A stretch of DNA of 21,014 bases from Pseudomonadota bacterium. GTDB taxonomy: Bacteria > Pseudomonadota > Alphaproteobacteria > Sphingomonadales > Sphingomonadaceae. The notes below the pieces were generated by a model, which saw only the letters and a list, made by a program, of their open reading frames with translations, made no database searches and was not told the DNA's origin. This document shows, in pieces, positions 15,240 to 21,014 of the stretch (positions are counted from its first letter, which is position 1; every line of letters begins with the position of its first letter). The translations under genes were made by a program, and so were the position numbers. The DNA is taken from NCBI GenBank assembly GCA_030271565.1, contig JARXKR010000016.1, positions 1 through 21,014 of the forward strand. The letters are read 5' to 3'.

Positions 15240-15872
15240 ATGCCGCGGCTGCTGATTGTGGGCGATGTGGCGCTGTTCCGTGAAGGCATGCGCGCGGCGA
15301 TGGTCGTGACCGGGGAGTTCGCTGCTGTTGCCGCCATGCCGATCGCCGATGCGATGGCCGCGCTTGGCGCGAACCAGTTCGACGTCGTCGTGCTCGATAC
15401 CTCGCGGCGCCGTGCCTTCAATCAGGCGCGGCAATTGCAGGCCGCGCAGCCCGGTGTGGGGATCGTCGCCTTCGGGGTGAGCGGAATCGACGATGCCCTG
15501 GCCTGCGCCGAAGCCGGGGTGCGGGCGTTTGTCGGCGAAGAAGGCTCGGTCGAGCAGGTCTGCCAAGCCGCGCTGCTCGCCGCGCGTGGGCTCAGCGCCT
15601 GTCCGCCCGATCTCACCGCAGGGCTGCTCGACCGCTTCGCCGCGATCTCACGCGAGGGTGAGCTGCGCGCCAACGACCGGCTGACCTCGCGCGAAGGCGA
15701 GATCGCCCGGCTGGTCGCGACTGGCCTGTCGAACAAGCAGATCGCACGCGAACTTACGATCAGTCCGGCGACAGTGAAGAACCACGTCCACGCGATATTG
15801 GGAAAATTCGATCTGCCGCGGCGTAGCGCAATCGGCCGCCAATTGCAGGGCCATACGCAAGTCGCGCTCTAG
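15240..15872 (+). CDS. LuxR/NarL-family response regulator with atypical receiver
   Basis: The 210-residue protein has an N-terminal receiver-like domain (about 1-120) and a C-terminal LuxR helix-turn-helix (about 144-205): LTSREGEIARLVATGLSNKQIA then ISPATVKNHVHAILGKF, which should bind DNA. In the receiver Asp53 (VVVLDTS) is in the phosphoacceptor position, but the usual acidic pair is reduced to GD (residues 8-9), the conserved Thr/Ser position reads Gly-Val and the conserved Lys is absent (FVGEEGS). Control by phosphorylation is therefore doubtful. AGGGGGA (15229-15235) precedes the ATG at a good distance. No histidine kinase is adjacent. It may be the third gene of an sdaA-HAD unit, 67 bases downstream. 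The target genes are unknown. Confidence 0.82.
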   Translation: MPRLLIVGDVALFREGMRAAMVVTGEFAAVAAMPIADAMAALGANQFDVVVLDTSRRRAFNQARQLQAAQPGVGIVAFGVSGIDDALACAEAGVRAFVGEEGSVEQVCQAALLAARGLSACPPDLTAGLLDRFAAISREGELRANDRLTSREGEIARLVATGLSNKQIARELTISPATVKNHVHAILGKFDLPRRSAIGRQLQGHTQVAL

Positions 15873-15885
15873 GTCAAAAACGATT

Positions 15886-15962
15886 TGGTCGGGGAAAGAG
15901 GATTCGAACCTCCGGCCCCTGCCTCCCGAAGACAGTGCTCTACCAGGCTGAGCTATTCCCCG
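15886..15962 (-). tRNA. tRNA-Pro (anticodon CGG)
   Basis: Read on the minus strand this is a 77-base tRNA with encoded CCA (15886-15888), discriminator A and acceptor stem CGGGGAA/TTCCCCG. The D arm has TAGCTCAGCCTGGTAGAGC, the anticodon stem is CTGTC/GGCAG with loop TTCGGGA giving CGG, and the T arm has GGTTCGAATCC. All stems pair, with one G-T pair in the anticodon stem. It converges with the LuxR gene and is divergent from thyA. Confidence 0.96.
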
Positions 15963-16006
15963 ACCGATCGTTCACCCATCCGCTGGAAGGGCGAGGCAGG
16001 AGCGCG

Positions 16007-16035
16007 CCTATAAGCGGCCAAGTGCGGGGTGGCAA
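16007..16035 (-). promoter_or_regulatory. candidate sigma70 promoter of tRNA-Pro
   Basis: On the minus strand TTGCCA (16035-16030) and TATAGG (16012-16007) are separated by 17 bases, about 45 bases before the tRNA 5' end. The hexamers are identical to those before tRNA-Asn in this window. Confidence 0.55.
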
Positions 16036-16063
16036 GCGGGCAATCTGCCGCTAACGTGGTTTC

Positions 16064-17020
16064 ATGGCGAGTGCTCCGATTCCTTTTGATTCTACCCGCC
16101 AACCGCATTGGGAATGGCAGTATCTCGATCTGATGCGGCGCATCTGGGAGCACGGCGACGAACGGGCCGACCGTACCGGAGTGGGCACGCGTTCTGTCTT
16201 TGGCGCGCAGATTCGCTTCGATCTTTCGGGCGGGGCAATGCCGCTGATCACCACCAAGCGGGTCTACTGGAAAACCGCGACGCGTGAGTTCCTGTGGTTC
16301 CTGACTGGCGACACCAATATCCGCGCGCTGTGTGCGCAGGGGGTCGAAATCTGGACCGATTGGCCGCTCGATCAATACCGCAAGGCGAGCGGCGGCATGA
16401 TCAGCCGTGCGGATTTTTCGGCGCGGATCGTGGCCGATGCCGCGTTCGCAGCGGAGTGTGGCGATCTTGGCCCGGTCTATGGCAAGCAATGGGTCGATTG
16501 GCCGACTTACGAGCCCGCCGGGAACGGCTTGTTCAAACCGGGCGAGGGCATCAATCAGGTCGCACAGGTCGCGCACAGCCTGCGCACCAATCCCGGCAGC
16601 CGCCGCCACATTGTCGAGGGCTGGAATGTGGCGGAACTGGATCAGATGGCGTTGCCGCCATGCCACAAGACTTATCAGTTCCACGTCGCCGGAAACCGGC
16701 TCAATTGCATGCTTTACCAACGCAGCTGCGATGTCGCGCTGGGCTTGCCGTTCAACCTGTGGAGCGCCGCGCTGTTCACCCGGATGCTCGCGCAGCAATG
16801 CGATCTTGAGCCGGGCGAACTGGTGTGGATGGGCGGAGATACGCACCTCTATCTCAACCATGCCGAACTGGTCGAAGCACAACTCGAGCGCGAGCCTTCA
16901 GGCCGGCCGGTGATGACGATCGGGCGGCACCCGGCCAGCATGTTCGACTATGCGATCGAGGATTTTGTCGTCAGCGATTATGCTCCGCAAGCCCCGCTCA
17001 GTGCGCCGATTGCAGTGTGA
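16064..17020 (+). CDS. thyA: Thymidylate synthase
   Basis: The 318-residue protein methylates dUMP to dTMP with methylenetetrahydrofolate. RTGVGT (about 37-42) is the phosphate-binding loop, Cys200 in ALPPCHKTYQFHV is the nucleophile, RSCDVALGLPFN binds dUMP, and the C-terminus ends in PIAV as the family requires for closure over the active site. It is about 50 residues longer than the 264-residue E. coli enzyme; the extra part lies in the small domain (about 85-135), as in the 316-residue Lactobacillus casei type. The ATG at 16064 has no strong ribosome binding site but gives the expected N-terminus. The bkd promoter starts 10 bases after its stop, so it is probably a separate transcript. 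Confidence 0.97.
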   Translation: MASAPIPFDSTRQPHWEWQYLDLMRRIWEHGDERADRTGVGTRSVFGAQIRFDLSGGAMPLITTKRVYWKTATREFLWFLTGDTNIRALCAQGVEIWTDWPLDQYRKASGGMISRADFSARIVADAAFAAECGDLGPVYGKQWVDWPTYEPAGNGLFKPGEGINQVAQVAHSLRTNPGSRRHIVEGWNVAELDQMALPPCHKTYQFHVAGNRLNCMLYQRSCDVALGLPFNLWSAALFTRMLAQQCDLEPGELVWMGGDTHLYLNHAELVEAQLEREPSGRPVMTIGRHPASMFDYAIEDFVVSDYAPQAPLSAPIAV

Positions 17021-17029
17021 TCGGCACGA

Positions 17030-17074
17030 TTGACGACGAAACCAGTTTGAAATATTATATCGCTCGGTTAGAAT
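17030..17074 (+). promoter_or_regulatory. overlapping sigma70-type promoters of the bkd operon
   Basis: TTGACG (17030-17035) and TATTAT (17053-17058) are 17 bases apart. A second pair, TTGAAA (17047-17052) and TAGAAT (17069-17074), is 16 bases apart and overlaps the first. The stretch is strikingly AT-rich for this window and ends about 37 bases before the bkdA1 ATG. Which pair is used cannot be told by eye. Confidence 0.6.
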
Positions 17075-17077
17075 AAT

Positions 17078-17097
17078 GCTTCCACATTCACGGAAGC
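17078..17097 (+). promoter_or_regulatory. leader hairpin before bkdA1
   Basis: GCTTCC (17078-17083) pairs with GGAAGC (17092-17097), directly followed by the GGGAGAG ribosome binding site (17098-17104). It may stabilise the transcript or be an operator for a regulator; no regulator gene is in the window. Confidence 0.35.
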
Positions 17098-17110
17098 GGG
17101 AGAGCGCGTA

Positions 17111-18412
17111 ATGGCTGACCGGCCTGCCAGTGAAATCAGCGCGCGCGGCAACCTGCCGCCGCTGGAACTGCATGTGCCCGAACCGCCGTTCCGGCCGGGT
17201 GATCCAGTCGATTACACTTACCTCGAAATCCCTGCTGCGGGGCTGCTCGCGCGTCCCGATGAGGCTTGCGCCGCGAAGGAAACCCATTCGCTGTGCGACG
17301 GCCTGATCCGCGTGCTCGATGACGATCACCAGGCAGTCGGGGCATGGGATCCCAAGCTGGATCCCGAAACGCTGCGGCGGATGCTGCGTGTAATGGCGCT
17401 GACCCGCGCGTTCGATGACCGGATGTACCGCGGCCAGCGGCAAGGCAAGACCAGCTTTTACATGAAGTGCACCGGCGAGGAGGCCACGAGTGTCGCCCCG
17501 GCGTTCGCGCTGGCCGCCGATGACATGGTCTTCCCCAGCTACCGCCAGCAGGGCATTTTGATCGCGCGCGGCTATCCGCTGACCGAGATGATCAACCAGA
17601 TCTATTCGAACCGCGCGGACAAACTCAAGGGCCGCCAGCTCCCGATCATGTATTCCAGCCGCGAACATTCGTTTTTCACGATCAGCGGCAACCTCGCGAC
17701 GCAATATCCGCAGGCCGCTGGCTGGGCGATGGCCAGCGCGATCAAGGGCGATACCCGGATCGCTGCGAGCTGGATCGGTGAGGGCTCGAGCGCCGAGGGC
17801 GATGCCCACGCCGCTTTCACTTTCGCCACGGTGTTCAATGCGCCGGTGGTTTTCAACATCGTCAACAACCAGTGGGCGATCTCGAGCTTTTCGGGCTTTG
17901 CCGGGGCCGAGCGTGCGACCTTCGCCGCCAAGGCGATTGGTTACGGCATCGCCGGCCTGCGGGTCGACGGCAACGATGCGCTGGCGGTCTATGCCGCGAT
18001 GCGCTGGGCCGCCAACCGCGCGCGTTCGAATGGCGGGCCGACTTTGATCGAGCATTTCACTTACCGCGCCGAGGGGCATTCGACTTCGGACGATCCCGGG
18101 CAGTACCGCTCGGCGCACGAGCGTGAAGAGTGGCCGCTGGGCGATCCGATCATGCGGTTGAAGCGCCACCTGATTGCACTGGGCGAATGGTCTGAAGAAC
18201 AGCATGCGGCGATGGACCTCGAACTGATCGAGCAGGTCAAGGCGGCGACCAAGGAAGCCGAAAAGAACGGCGTGCTTGGCCACGGGATGCACCACCCGTT
18301 CCACACCATGTTCGAAGACGTGTTCGAGGAACTCCCGTGGCATCTGGAGGAGCAGGCCGACCAGGCGATCCGCGAACGCCGGACCAAATGGCCCGAATGG
18401 AAGGAATCATGA
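17111..18412 (+). CDS. bkdA1: Branched-chain 2-oxoacid dehydrogenase E1, alpha subunit
   Basis: The 433-residue protein is the thiamine-diphosphate-binding half of E1, which decarboxylates the 2-oxoacids of Val, Leu and Ile. The ThDP motif runs GEGSSAEGD (223-231) to NNQWAIS (252-258). FPSYRQQGILIARG and YSSREHSFFTISGNLATQ are characteristic of BkdA1 rather than pyruvate dehydrogenase alpha, and YRAEGHSTSDDPGQYR near 312 is the mobile loop over the active site. The N-terminal extension of about 80 residues is also typical. GGGAGAG (17098-17104) precedes the ATG. Its TGA forms ATGA with a downstream start at 18409. It is the first gene of the bkdA1-bkdA2-bkdB operon. Confidence 0.93.
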   Translation: MADRPASEISARGNLPPLELHVPEPPFRPGDPVDYTYLEIPAAGLLARPDEACAAKETHSLCDGLIRVLDDDHQAVGAWDPKLDPETLRRMLRVMALTRAFDDRMYRGQRQGKTSFYMKCTGEEATSVAPAFALAADDMVFPSYRQQGILIARGYPLTEMINQIYSNRADKLKGRQLPIMYSSREHSFFTISGNLATQYPQAAGWAMASAIKGDTRIAASWIGEGSSAEGDAHAAFTFATVFNAPVVFNIVNNQWAISSFSGFAGAERATFAAKAIGYGIAGLRVDGNDALAVYAAMRWAANRARSNGGPTLIEHFTYRAEGHSTSDDPGQYRSAHEREEWPLGDPIMRLKRHLIALGEWSEEQHAAMDLELIEQVKAATKEAEKNGVLGHGMHHPFHTMFEDVFEELPWHLEEQADQAIRERRTKWPEWKES

Positions 18413-18627
18413 CGGTTTCGAATTACATGGGGGCGCCGTCCTCTCCCCTCGCGGGAGAGGATACGAAGACTTGGCTGCCGTGCAGCCTAGTCGCAGCTGG
18501 AGAGGGGGGCTGGCCTAGCGCTGCGCCGCCCCCCTCTCCAAGCTTCGCTAGCTGCTCGTGCAGCAAGCTGCTCTATCCTCTCCCGCAAGGGGAGAGGTTT
18601 GGCCTGTCTCGTGTTGCGCCCGCATGA
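18409..18627 (+). CDS. 72-codon bridging reading frame across the repeat in the bkd operon
   Basis: The frame starts with ATG overlapping the bkdA1 stop (ATGA, with AAGGAA just upstream) and ends with TGA overlapping the bkdA2 start (ATGA at 18624-18627). Most of its residues translate the hairpin repeat (SPLAGE...PLPQGER), so it is not a conserved protein family. It may be translated only to keep ribosomes moving from bkdA1 to bkdA2. Whether a stable peptide is made is unknown. Confidence 0.35.
   Translation: MTVSNYMGAPSSPLAGEDTKTWLPCSLVAAGEGGWPSAAPPPSPSFASCSCSKLLYPLPQGERFGLSRVAPA
18440..18597. repeat. REPIN-like long inverted repeat between bkdA1 and bkdA2
   Basis: The outer arms (18440-18462 and 18575-18597) are 23 bases each and reverse complements with one mismatch. 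Each arm also holds its own hairpin, CTCTCCC...GGGAGAG. Inside, GGAGAGGGGGGC (18499-18510) pairs perfectly with GCCCCCCTCTCC (18528-18539). The layout, outer hairpin arms with a purine-rich/pyrimidine-rich inner stem, parallels the element at 161-298, but the sequences differ enough to be another subfamily. It lies within an operon yet leaves both flanking genes intact. Confidence 0.8.
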
Positions 18628-19640
18628 CCCGCCGACTCAACATGATCGAGGCGATCAATGACGCGCTGTCGGTGATGATGGAACGCGATTCCAACGTCGT
18701 CGTGTTCGGCGAGGACGTCGGCTATTTCGGCGGCGTGTTCCGCGCCACCGCCGGGCTGCAAAAGAAGTTCGGCTCTAATCGCGTGTTCGATACCCCGATA
18801 AACGAATGCGGGATCATCGGTGCGGCGGTGGGGATGGGTGCCTATGGCTTGCGCCCGGTCCCCGAAATCCAGTTTGCCGATTACATCTATCCGGGGCTCG
18901 ACCAGCTGATCTCGGAAGCCGCGCGGCTGCGCTACCGTTCAGCGGGGGAATATACCGCACCGATCACCGTGCGCTCCCCCTTTGGTGGGGGCATCTTCGG
19001 TGGGCAGACTCACAGCCAGAGCCCCGAGGCACTGTTCACCCATGTCGCCGGGATCAAGACCGTCATTCCCGCCACGCCATACGACGCCAAGGGGCTGCTG
19101 ATTGCGGCGATCGAAGACAACGATCCGGTGATCTTCTTCGAGCCCAAACGGATCTACAACGGCCCGTTCAGCGGTAACTATGACAAGCCGGTCGAACCTT
19201 GGGCACGGCATCCCGACAGTGCGGTACCCGAGGGTTACTATTCGATTCCCTTGGGCAAGGCGCGGATCGTGCGCGAGGGTGAGGCGATGACCGTGCTCGC
19301 CTATGGCACGATGATTCACGTTGCCGAGGCGGTGCTCGCCGACAAGGGCATCGATGCAGAGATCATCGACCTGCGCACGCTGGTTCCGATCGACATCGAG
19401 ACGGTGGAAAAGTCGGTGGAAAAAACCGGCAAAGTTCTGATCATCCACGAAGCGACCCGGACCTGCGGTTATGGTGCCGAGCTATCCGCGCTGGTGCAGG
19501 AACGCTGCTTCTACCACCTCGAAGCCCCGATCGAGCGGGTGACCGGCTTCGACACCCCCTATCCGCACAGCCTCGAATGGGCCTATTTCCCCGGTCCCGT
19601 CCGCATCGGCGAAGCGGTCGACCGTTTGTTGAAAGTCTGA
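18624..19640 (+). CDS. bkdA2: Branched-chain 2-oxoacid dehydrogenase E1, beta subunit
   Basis: The 338-residue protein has the transketolase-like fold of E1 beta and pairs with BkdA1 as an alpha2beta2 tetramer. Visible segments are NVVVFGEDVGYFGGVFRAT (about 24-42), the ThDP-activating Glu61 in TPINECGIIGAAVG, VRSPFGGGIFGGQTHSQSPE, and the C-terminal domain from about residue 210 with IHEATRTCGYGAEL. GYFGGVFR and the GNYDKPVEPWARHP stretch point to the branched-chain rather than the pyruvate enzyme. The ATG at 18624 has no Shine-Dalgarno; the nearest purine run (18589-18597) belongs to the repeat, 26 bases away. It overlaps the stop of the bridging frame. bkdB follows after 2 bases. Confidence 0.93.
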   Translation: MTRRLNMIEAINDALSVMMERDSNVVVFGEDVGYFGGVFRATAGLQKKFGSNRVFDTPINECGIIGAAVGMGAYGLRPVPEIQFADYIYPGLDQLISEAARLRYRSAGEYTAPITVRSPFGGGIFGGQTHSQSPEALFTHVAGIKTVIPATPYDAKGLLIAAIEDNDPVIFFEPKRIYNGPFSGNYDKPVEPWARHPDSAVPEGYYSIPLGKARIVREGEAMTVLAYGTMIHVAEAVLADKGIDAEIIDLRTLVPIDIETVEKSVEKTGKVLIIHEATRTCGYGAELSALVQERCFYHLEAPIERVTGFDTPYPHSLEWAYFPGPVRIGEAVDRLLKV

Positions 19641-19642
19641 CT

Positions 19643-20986
19643 ATGGGCAAGTTCATTTTCCGCCTCCCGGACATCGGCGAAGGCATCGCCGAGGCCGAAA
19701 TCGTCGCTTGGCACGTCAAGGTTGGCGACCGGATCGAGGAAGACGGCCGCGTGGCCGACGTGATGACCGACAAGGCCACCGTCGAGATGGAAAGTCCGGT
19801 CACCGGCGTGGTGCTCGAAGTCGCTGGCGCTGAGGGCGACATGATCGCGATCGGCTCGCCGCTGGTGGTGATCGAGGTTGAGGGCGAGATTGAGCAAGAC
19901 GCGCACGCCAGCCCGGCGGTAGCCGAGCGGATTGATGCTGAAACGCCCGATGCGGGGGATGTGGCGAAGGTGATTGCGGCGGAGGCCAAACTCGAACCGA
20001 CACCCAATTCCGCTCATGCTGAGCCTGTCGAAGCACTGTCCTTTGCTTCAAACGTTGAGAAGAAGGGCAGCCCTTCGACAAGCTCAGGGAAGACGGAAAT
20101 GGGGGAGGGCCGTGGGAAAGTCCTCGCCAGCCCCGCCGTCCGCGCGCGAGCCAAAGATCTTGGCGTCGATCTCGCGCAAGTCAAACCCGCCGAAGATGGC
20201 CGACTGCGCCACGCCGATCTCGACGCATTCCTCGCCTACAGCGCCGGTTTGGGGTACCGCGCTGCGGGCATCCGCGCCAAGGACGAGACGATCAAGGTCA
20301 TCGGTCTGCGCCGACGGATCGCCGAGAACATGGCCGCGTCGAAGCGCAACATCCCGCACTTCTCCTATGTCGAGGAATGCGATGTCACCGCGCTGGAGGA
20401 ACTGCGCGCGCAGCTCAATTCGGCGCGCGGCGGCAAGCCCAAGCTGACCATGCTGCCACTGCTGATCAGCGCGATCTGCCGAACCTTGCCGCAATTCCCG
20501 ATGCTCAACGCGCGCTATGACGATGAGGCCGGGGTGGTCCAGCGGTTTGGCACGGTCCATCTGGGGATCGCGGCGCAAACCGATGCCGGGCTGATGGTCC
20601 CGGTGATCCGCGATGCGCAGGACAAGAACCTGTGGCAACTCGCCGCCGAGATCGTCCGGCTGGCCGAGGCCGCCCGCTCAGGCTCGGCCAAGAGTGAGGA
20701 ACTGTCGGGCTCGACCTTGACGGTCACTTCGCTCGGGCCGCTTGGCGGGGTGGCGACGACGCCAGTTATCAATCGTCCCGAAGTGGCGATTATCGGGCCC
20801 AACCGGATCATCGAGCGGCCGATGTTCGTCCCCGACGGGATGGGCGGCGAGCGGATTGCCAAGCGCAAGCTGATGAACATTTCGATCAGCTGCGATCACC
20901 GCGTGGTCGACGGCTGGGATGCGGCGAGCTTTGTCCAGGCCGTGAAGCGCCTGATCGAGACCCCGGTGCTGCTGCTGGCAGACTAA
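19643..20986 (+). CDS. bkdB: Branched-chain 2-oxoacid dehydrogenase E2, dihydrolipoamide acyltransferase
   Basis: The 447-residue core subunit transfers the acyl group from E1 via lipoate to coenzyme A. The single lipoyl domain spans about residues 3-80, with the lipoylated Lys44 in MTDKATVEM. A linker of about 78 residues follows, then a peripheral-subunit-binding domain (about 161-198, ASPAVRARAKDLGVDL) that holds E1 and E3. The catalytic domain (about 218-447) ends with the DHRVVDG motif containing His419 and Asp423. The linker contains an in-frame palindromic repeat (about residues 123-152). The ATG lies 2 bases after the bkdA2 stop without a clear ribosome binding site, so translation is likely coupled. 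No E3 (lpd) gene is in the window; 28 bases remain after the stop. Confidence 0.94.
   Translation: MGKFIFRLPDIGEGIAEAEIVAWHVKVGDRIEEDGRVADVMTDKATVEMESPVTGVVLEVAGAEGDMIAIGSPLVVIEVEGEIEQDAHASPAVAERIDAETPDAGDVAKVIAAEAKLEPTPNSAHAEPVEALSFASNVEKKGSPSTSSGKTEMGEGRGKVLASPAVRARAKDLGVDLAQVKPAEDGRLRHADLDAFLAYSAGLGYRAAGIRAKDETIKVIGLRRRIAENMAASKRNIPHFSYVEECDVTALEELRAQLNSARGGKPKLTMLPLLISAICRTLPQFPMLNARYDDEAGVVQRFGTVHLGIAAQTDAGLMVPVIRDAQDKNLWQLAAEIVRLAEAARSGSAKSEELSGSTLTVTSLGPLGGVATTPVINRPEVAIIGPNRIIERPMFVPDGMGGERIAKRKLMNISISCDHRVVDGWDAASFVQAVKRLIETPVLLLAD
20019..20087. repeat. palindromic repeat inserted in frame in bkdB
   Basis: CTGAGCCTGTCGAAG (20019-20033) and CTTCGACAAGCTCAG (20073-20087) are reverse complements with one mismatch, separated by 39 bases. 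The core TGAGC-TGTCGAAG is one I recall as a dispersed repeat in many alphaproteobacterial genomes. Here it is read through as part of the E2 linker without a stop or frameshift. Confidence 0.75.
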
Positions 20987-21014
20987 TTTTTCTTGCTCCT
21001 CTCCATTTTGCGTA

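Noticed and set aside
16898..18343. 481-codon minus-strand frame opposite bkdA1 and the end of thyA
   Set aside because: It is a GC-driven shadow with no family features; both plus-strand genes are strongly supported by motifs.
17111..20986. Reading the operon as pyruvate dehydrogenase (pdhA-pdhB-pdhC)
   Set aside because: E1 alpha has the long N-terminus, the GEGSSAEGD motif and REHSFFTISGNLATQ stretch of BkdA1; E1 beta lacks the N-terminal lipoyl domain common in alphaproteobacterial PdhB.
1..21014. CRISPR array, integrase, transposase, toxin-antitoxin pair or prophage genes
   Set aside because: None was seen; no regularly spaced direct repeats and no such protein motifs occur in either strand.

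Overview
The window is about 21 kb of compact, GC-rich chromosome, most likely from a sphingomonad-type alphaproteobacterium (Sphingomonadales, perhaps Erythrobacteraceae or a relative). The support is the protein set (short NAD kinase, SdhE-Mfd pair, long Fe-SOD, BkdA1/BkdA2/E2 order), two sites matching the alphaproteobacterial general-stress sigma factor EcfG, and hairpin repeats of the kind seen in sphingomonad genomes. No phage, insertion sequence, CRISPR array or plasmid gene is visible. The assignment rests on recognising protein families by eye, not on a search.

Layout. 1-152 is the zinc-binding tail of SecA, followed by a long inverted repeat (161-298) that runs into the ribosome binding site of a TauE/SafE permease (304-1050). 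A tRNA-Asn and NAD kinase follow on the minus strand, then a plus-strand protein with a degenerate GGDEF and an intact EAL domain, whose stop codon overlaps that of mfd. The minus strand then carries mfd, sdhE and a 'host attachment' (baeRF-like) gene. Plus-strand sodB, a PLP-dependent decarboxylase and recG follow. Next come a minus-strand hemerythrin, then plus-strand sdaA, a HAD phosphatase and a LuxR-type regulator, then a minus-strand tRNA-Pro. The right end holds thyA and the bkdA1-bkdA2-bkdB operon for branched-chain 2-oxoacid dehydrogenase. Its E3 subunit is not in the window.

How the genes work together. The bkd genes encode E1 alpha, E1 beta and E2 of one complex and follow a good sigma70-type promoter pair. 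sodB and the hemerythrin gene each have a GGAAC-N16/17-CGTT promoter at the expected distance from the start codon, so both probably belong to the general stress response. NAD kinase, ThyA, Mfd and RecG are housekeeping metabolism and DNA repair. sdaA and the HAD gene are translationally coupled.

The most interesting structure is not a new gene system but the repeats and their relation to genes. One hairpin element supplies the TauE Shine-Dalgarno. A second sits inside the bkd operon within a 72-codon reading frame that joins bkdA1 and bkdA2 by ATGA overlaps at both ends. A third, different palindrome is inserted in frame in the linker of the E2 protein. I found no convincing undescribed multi-gene system.
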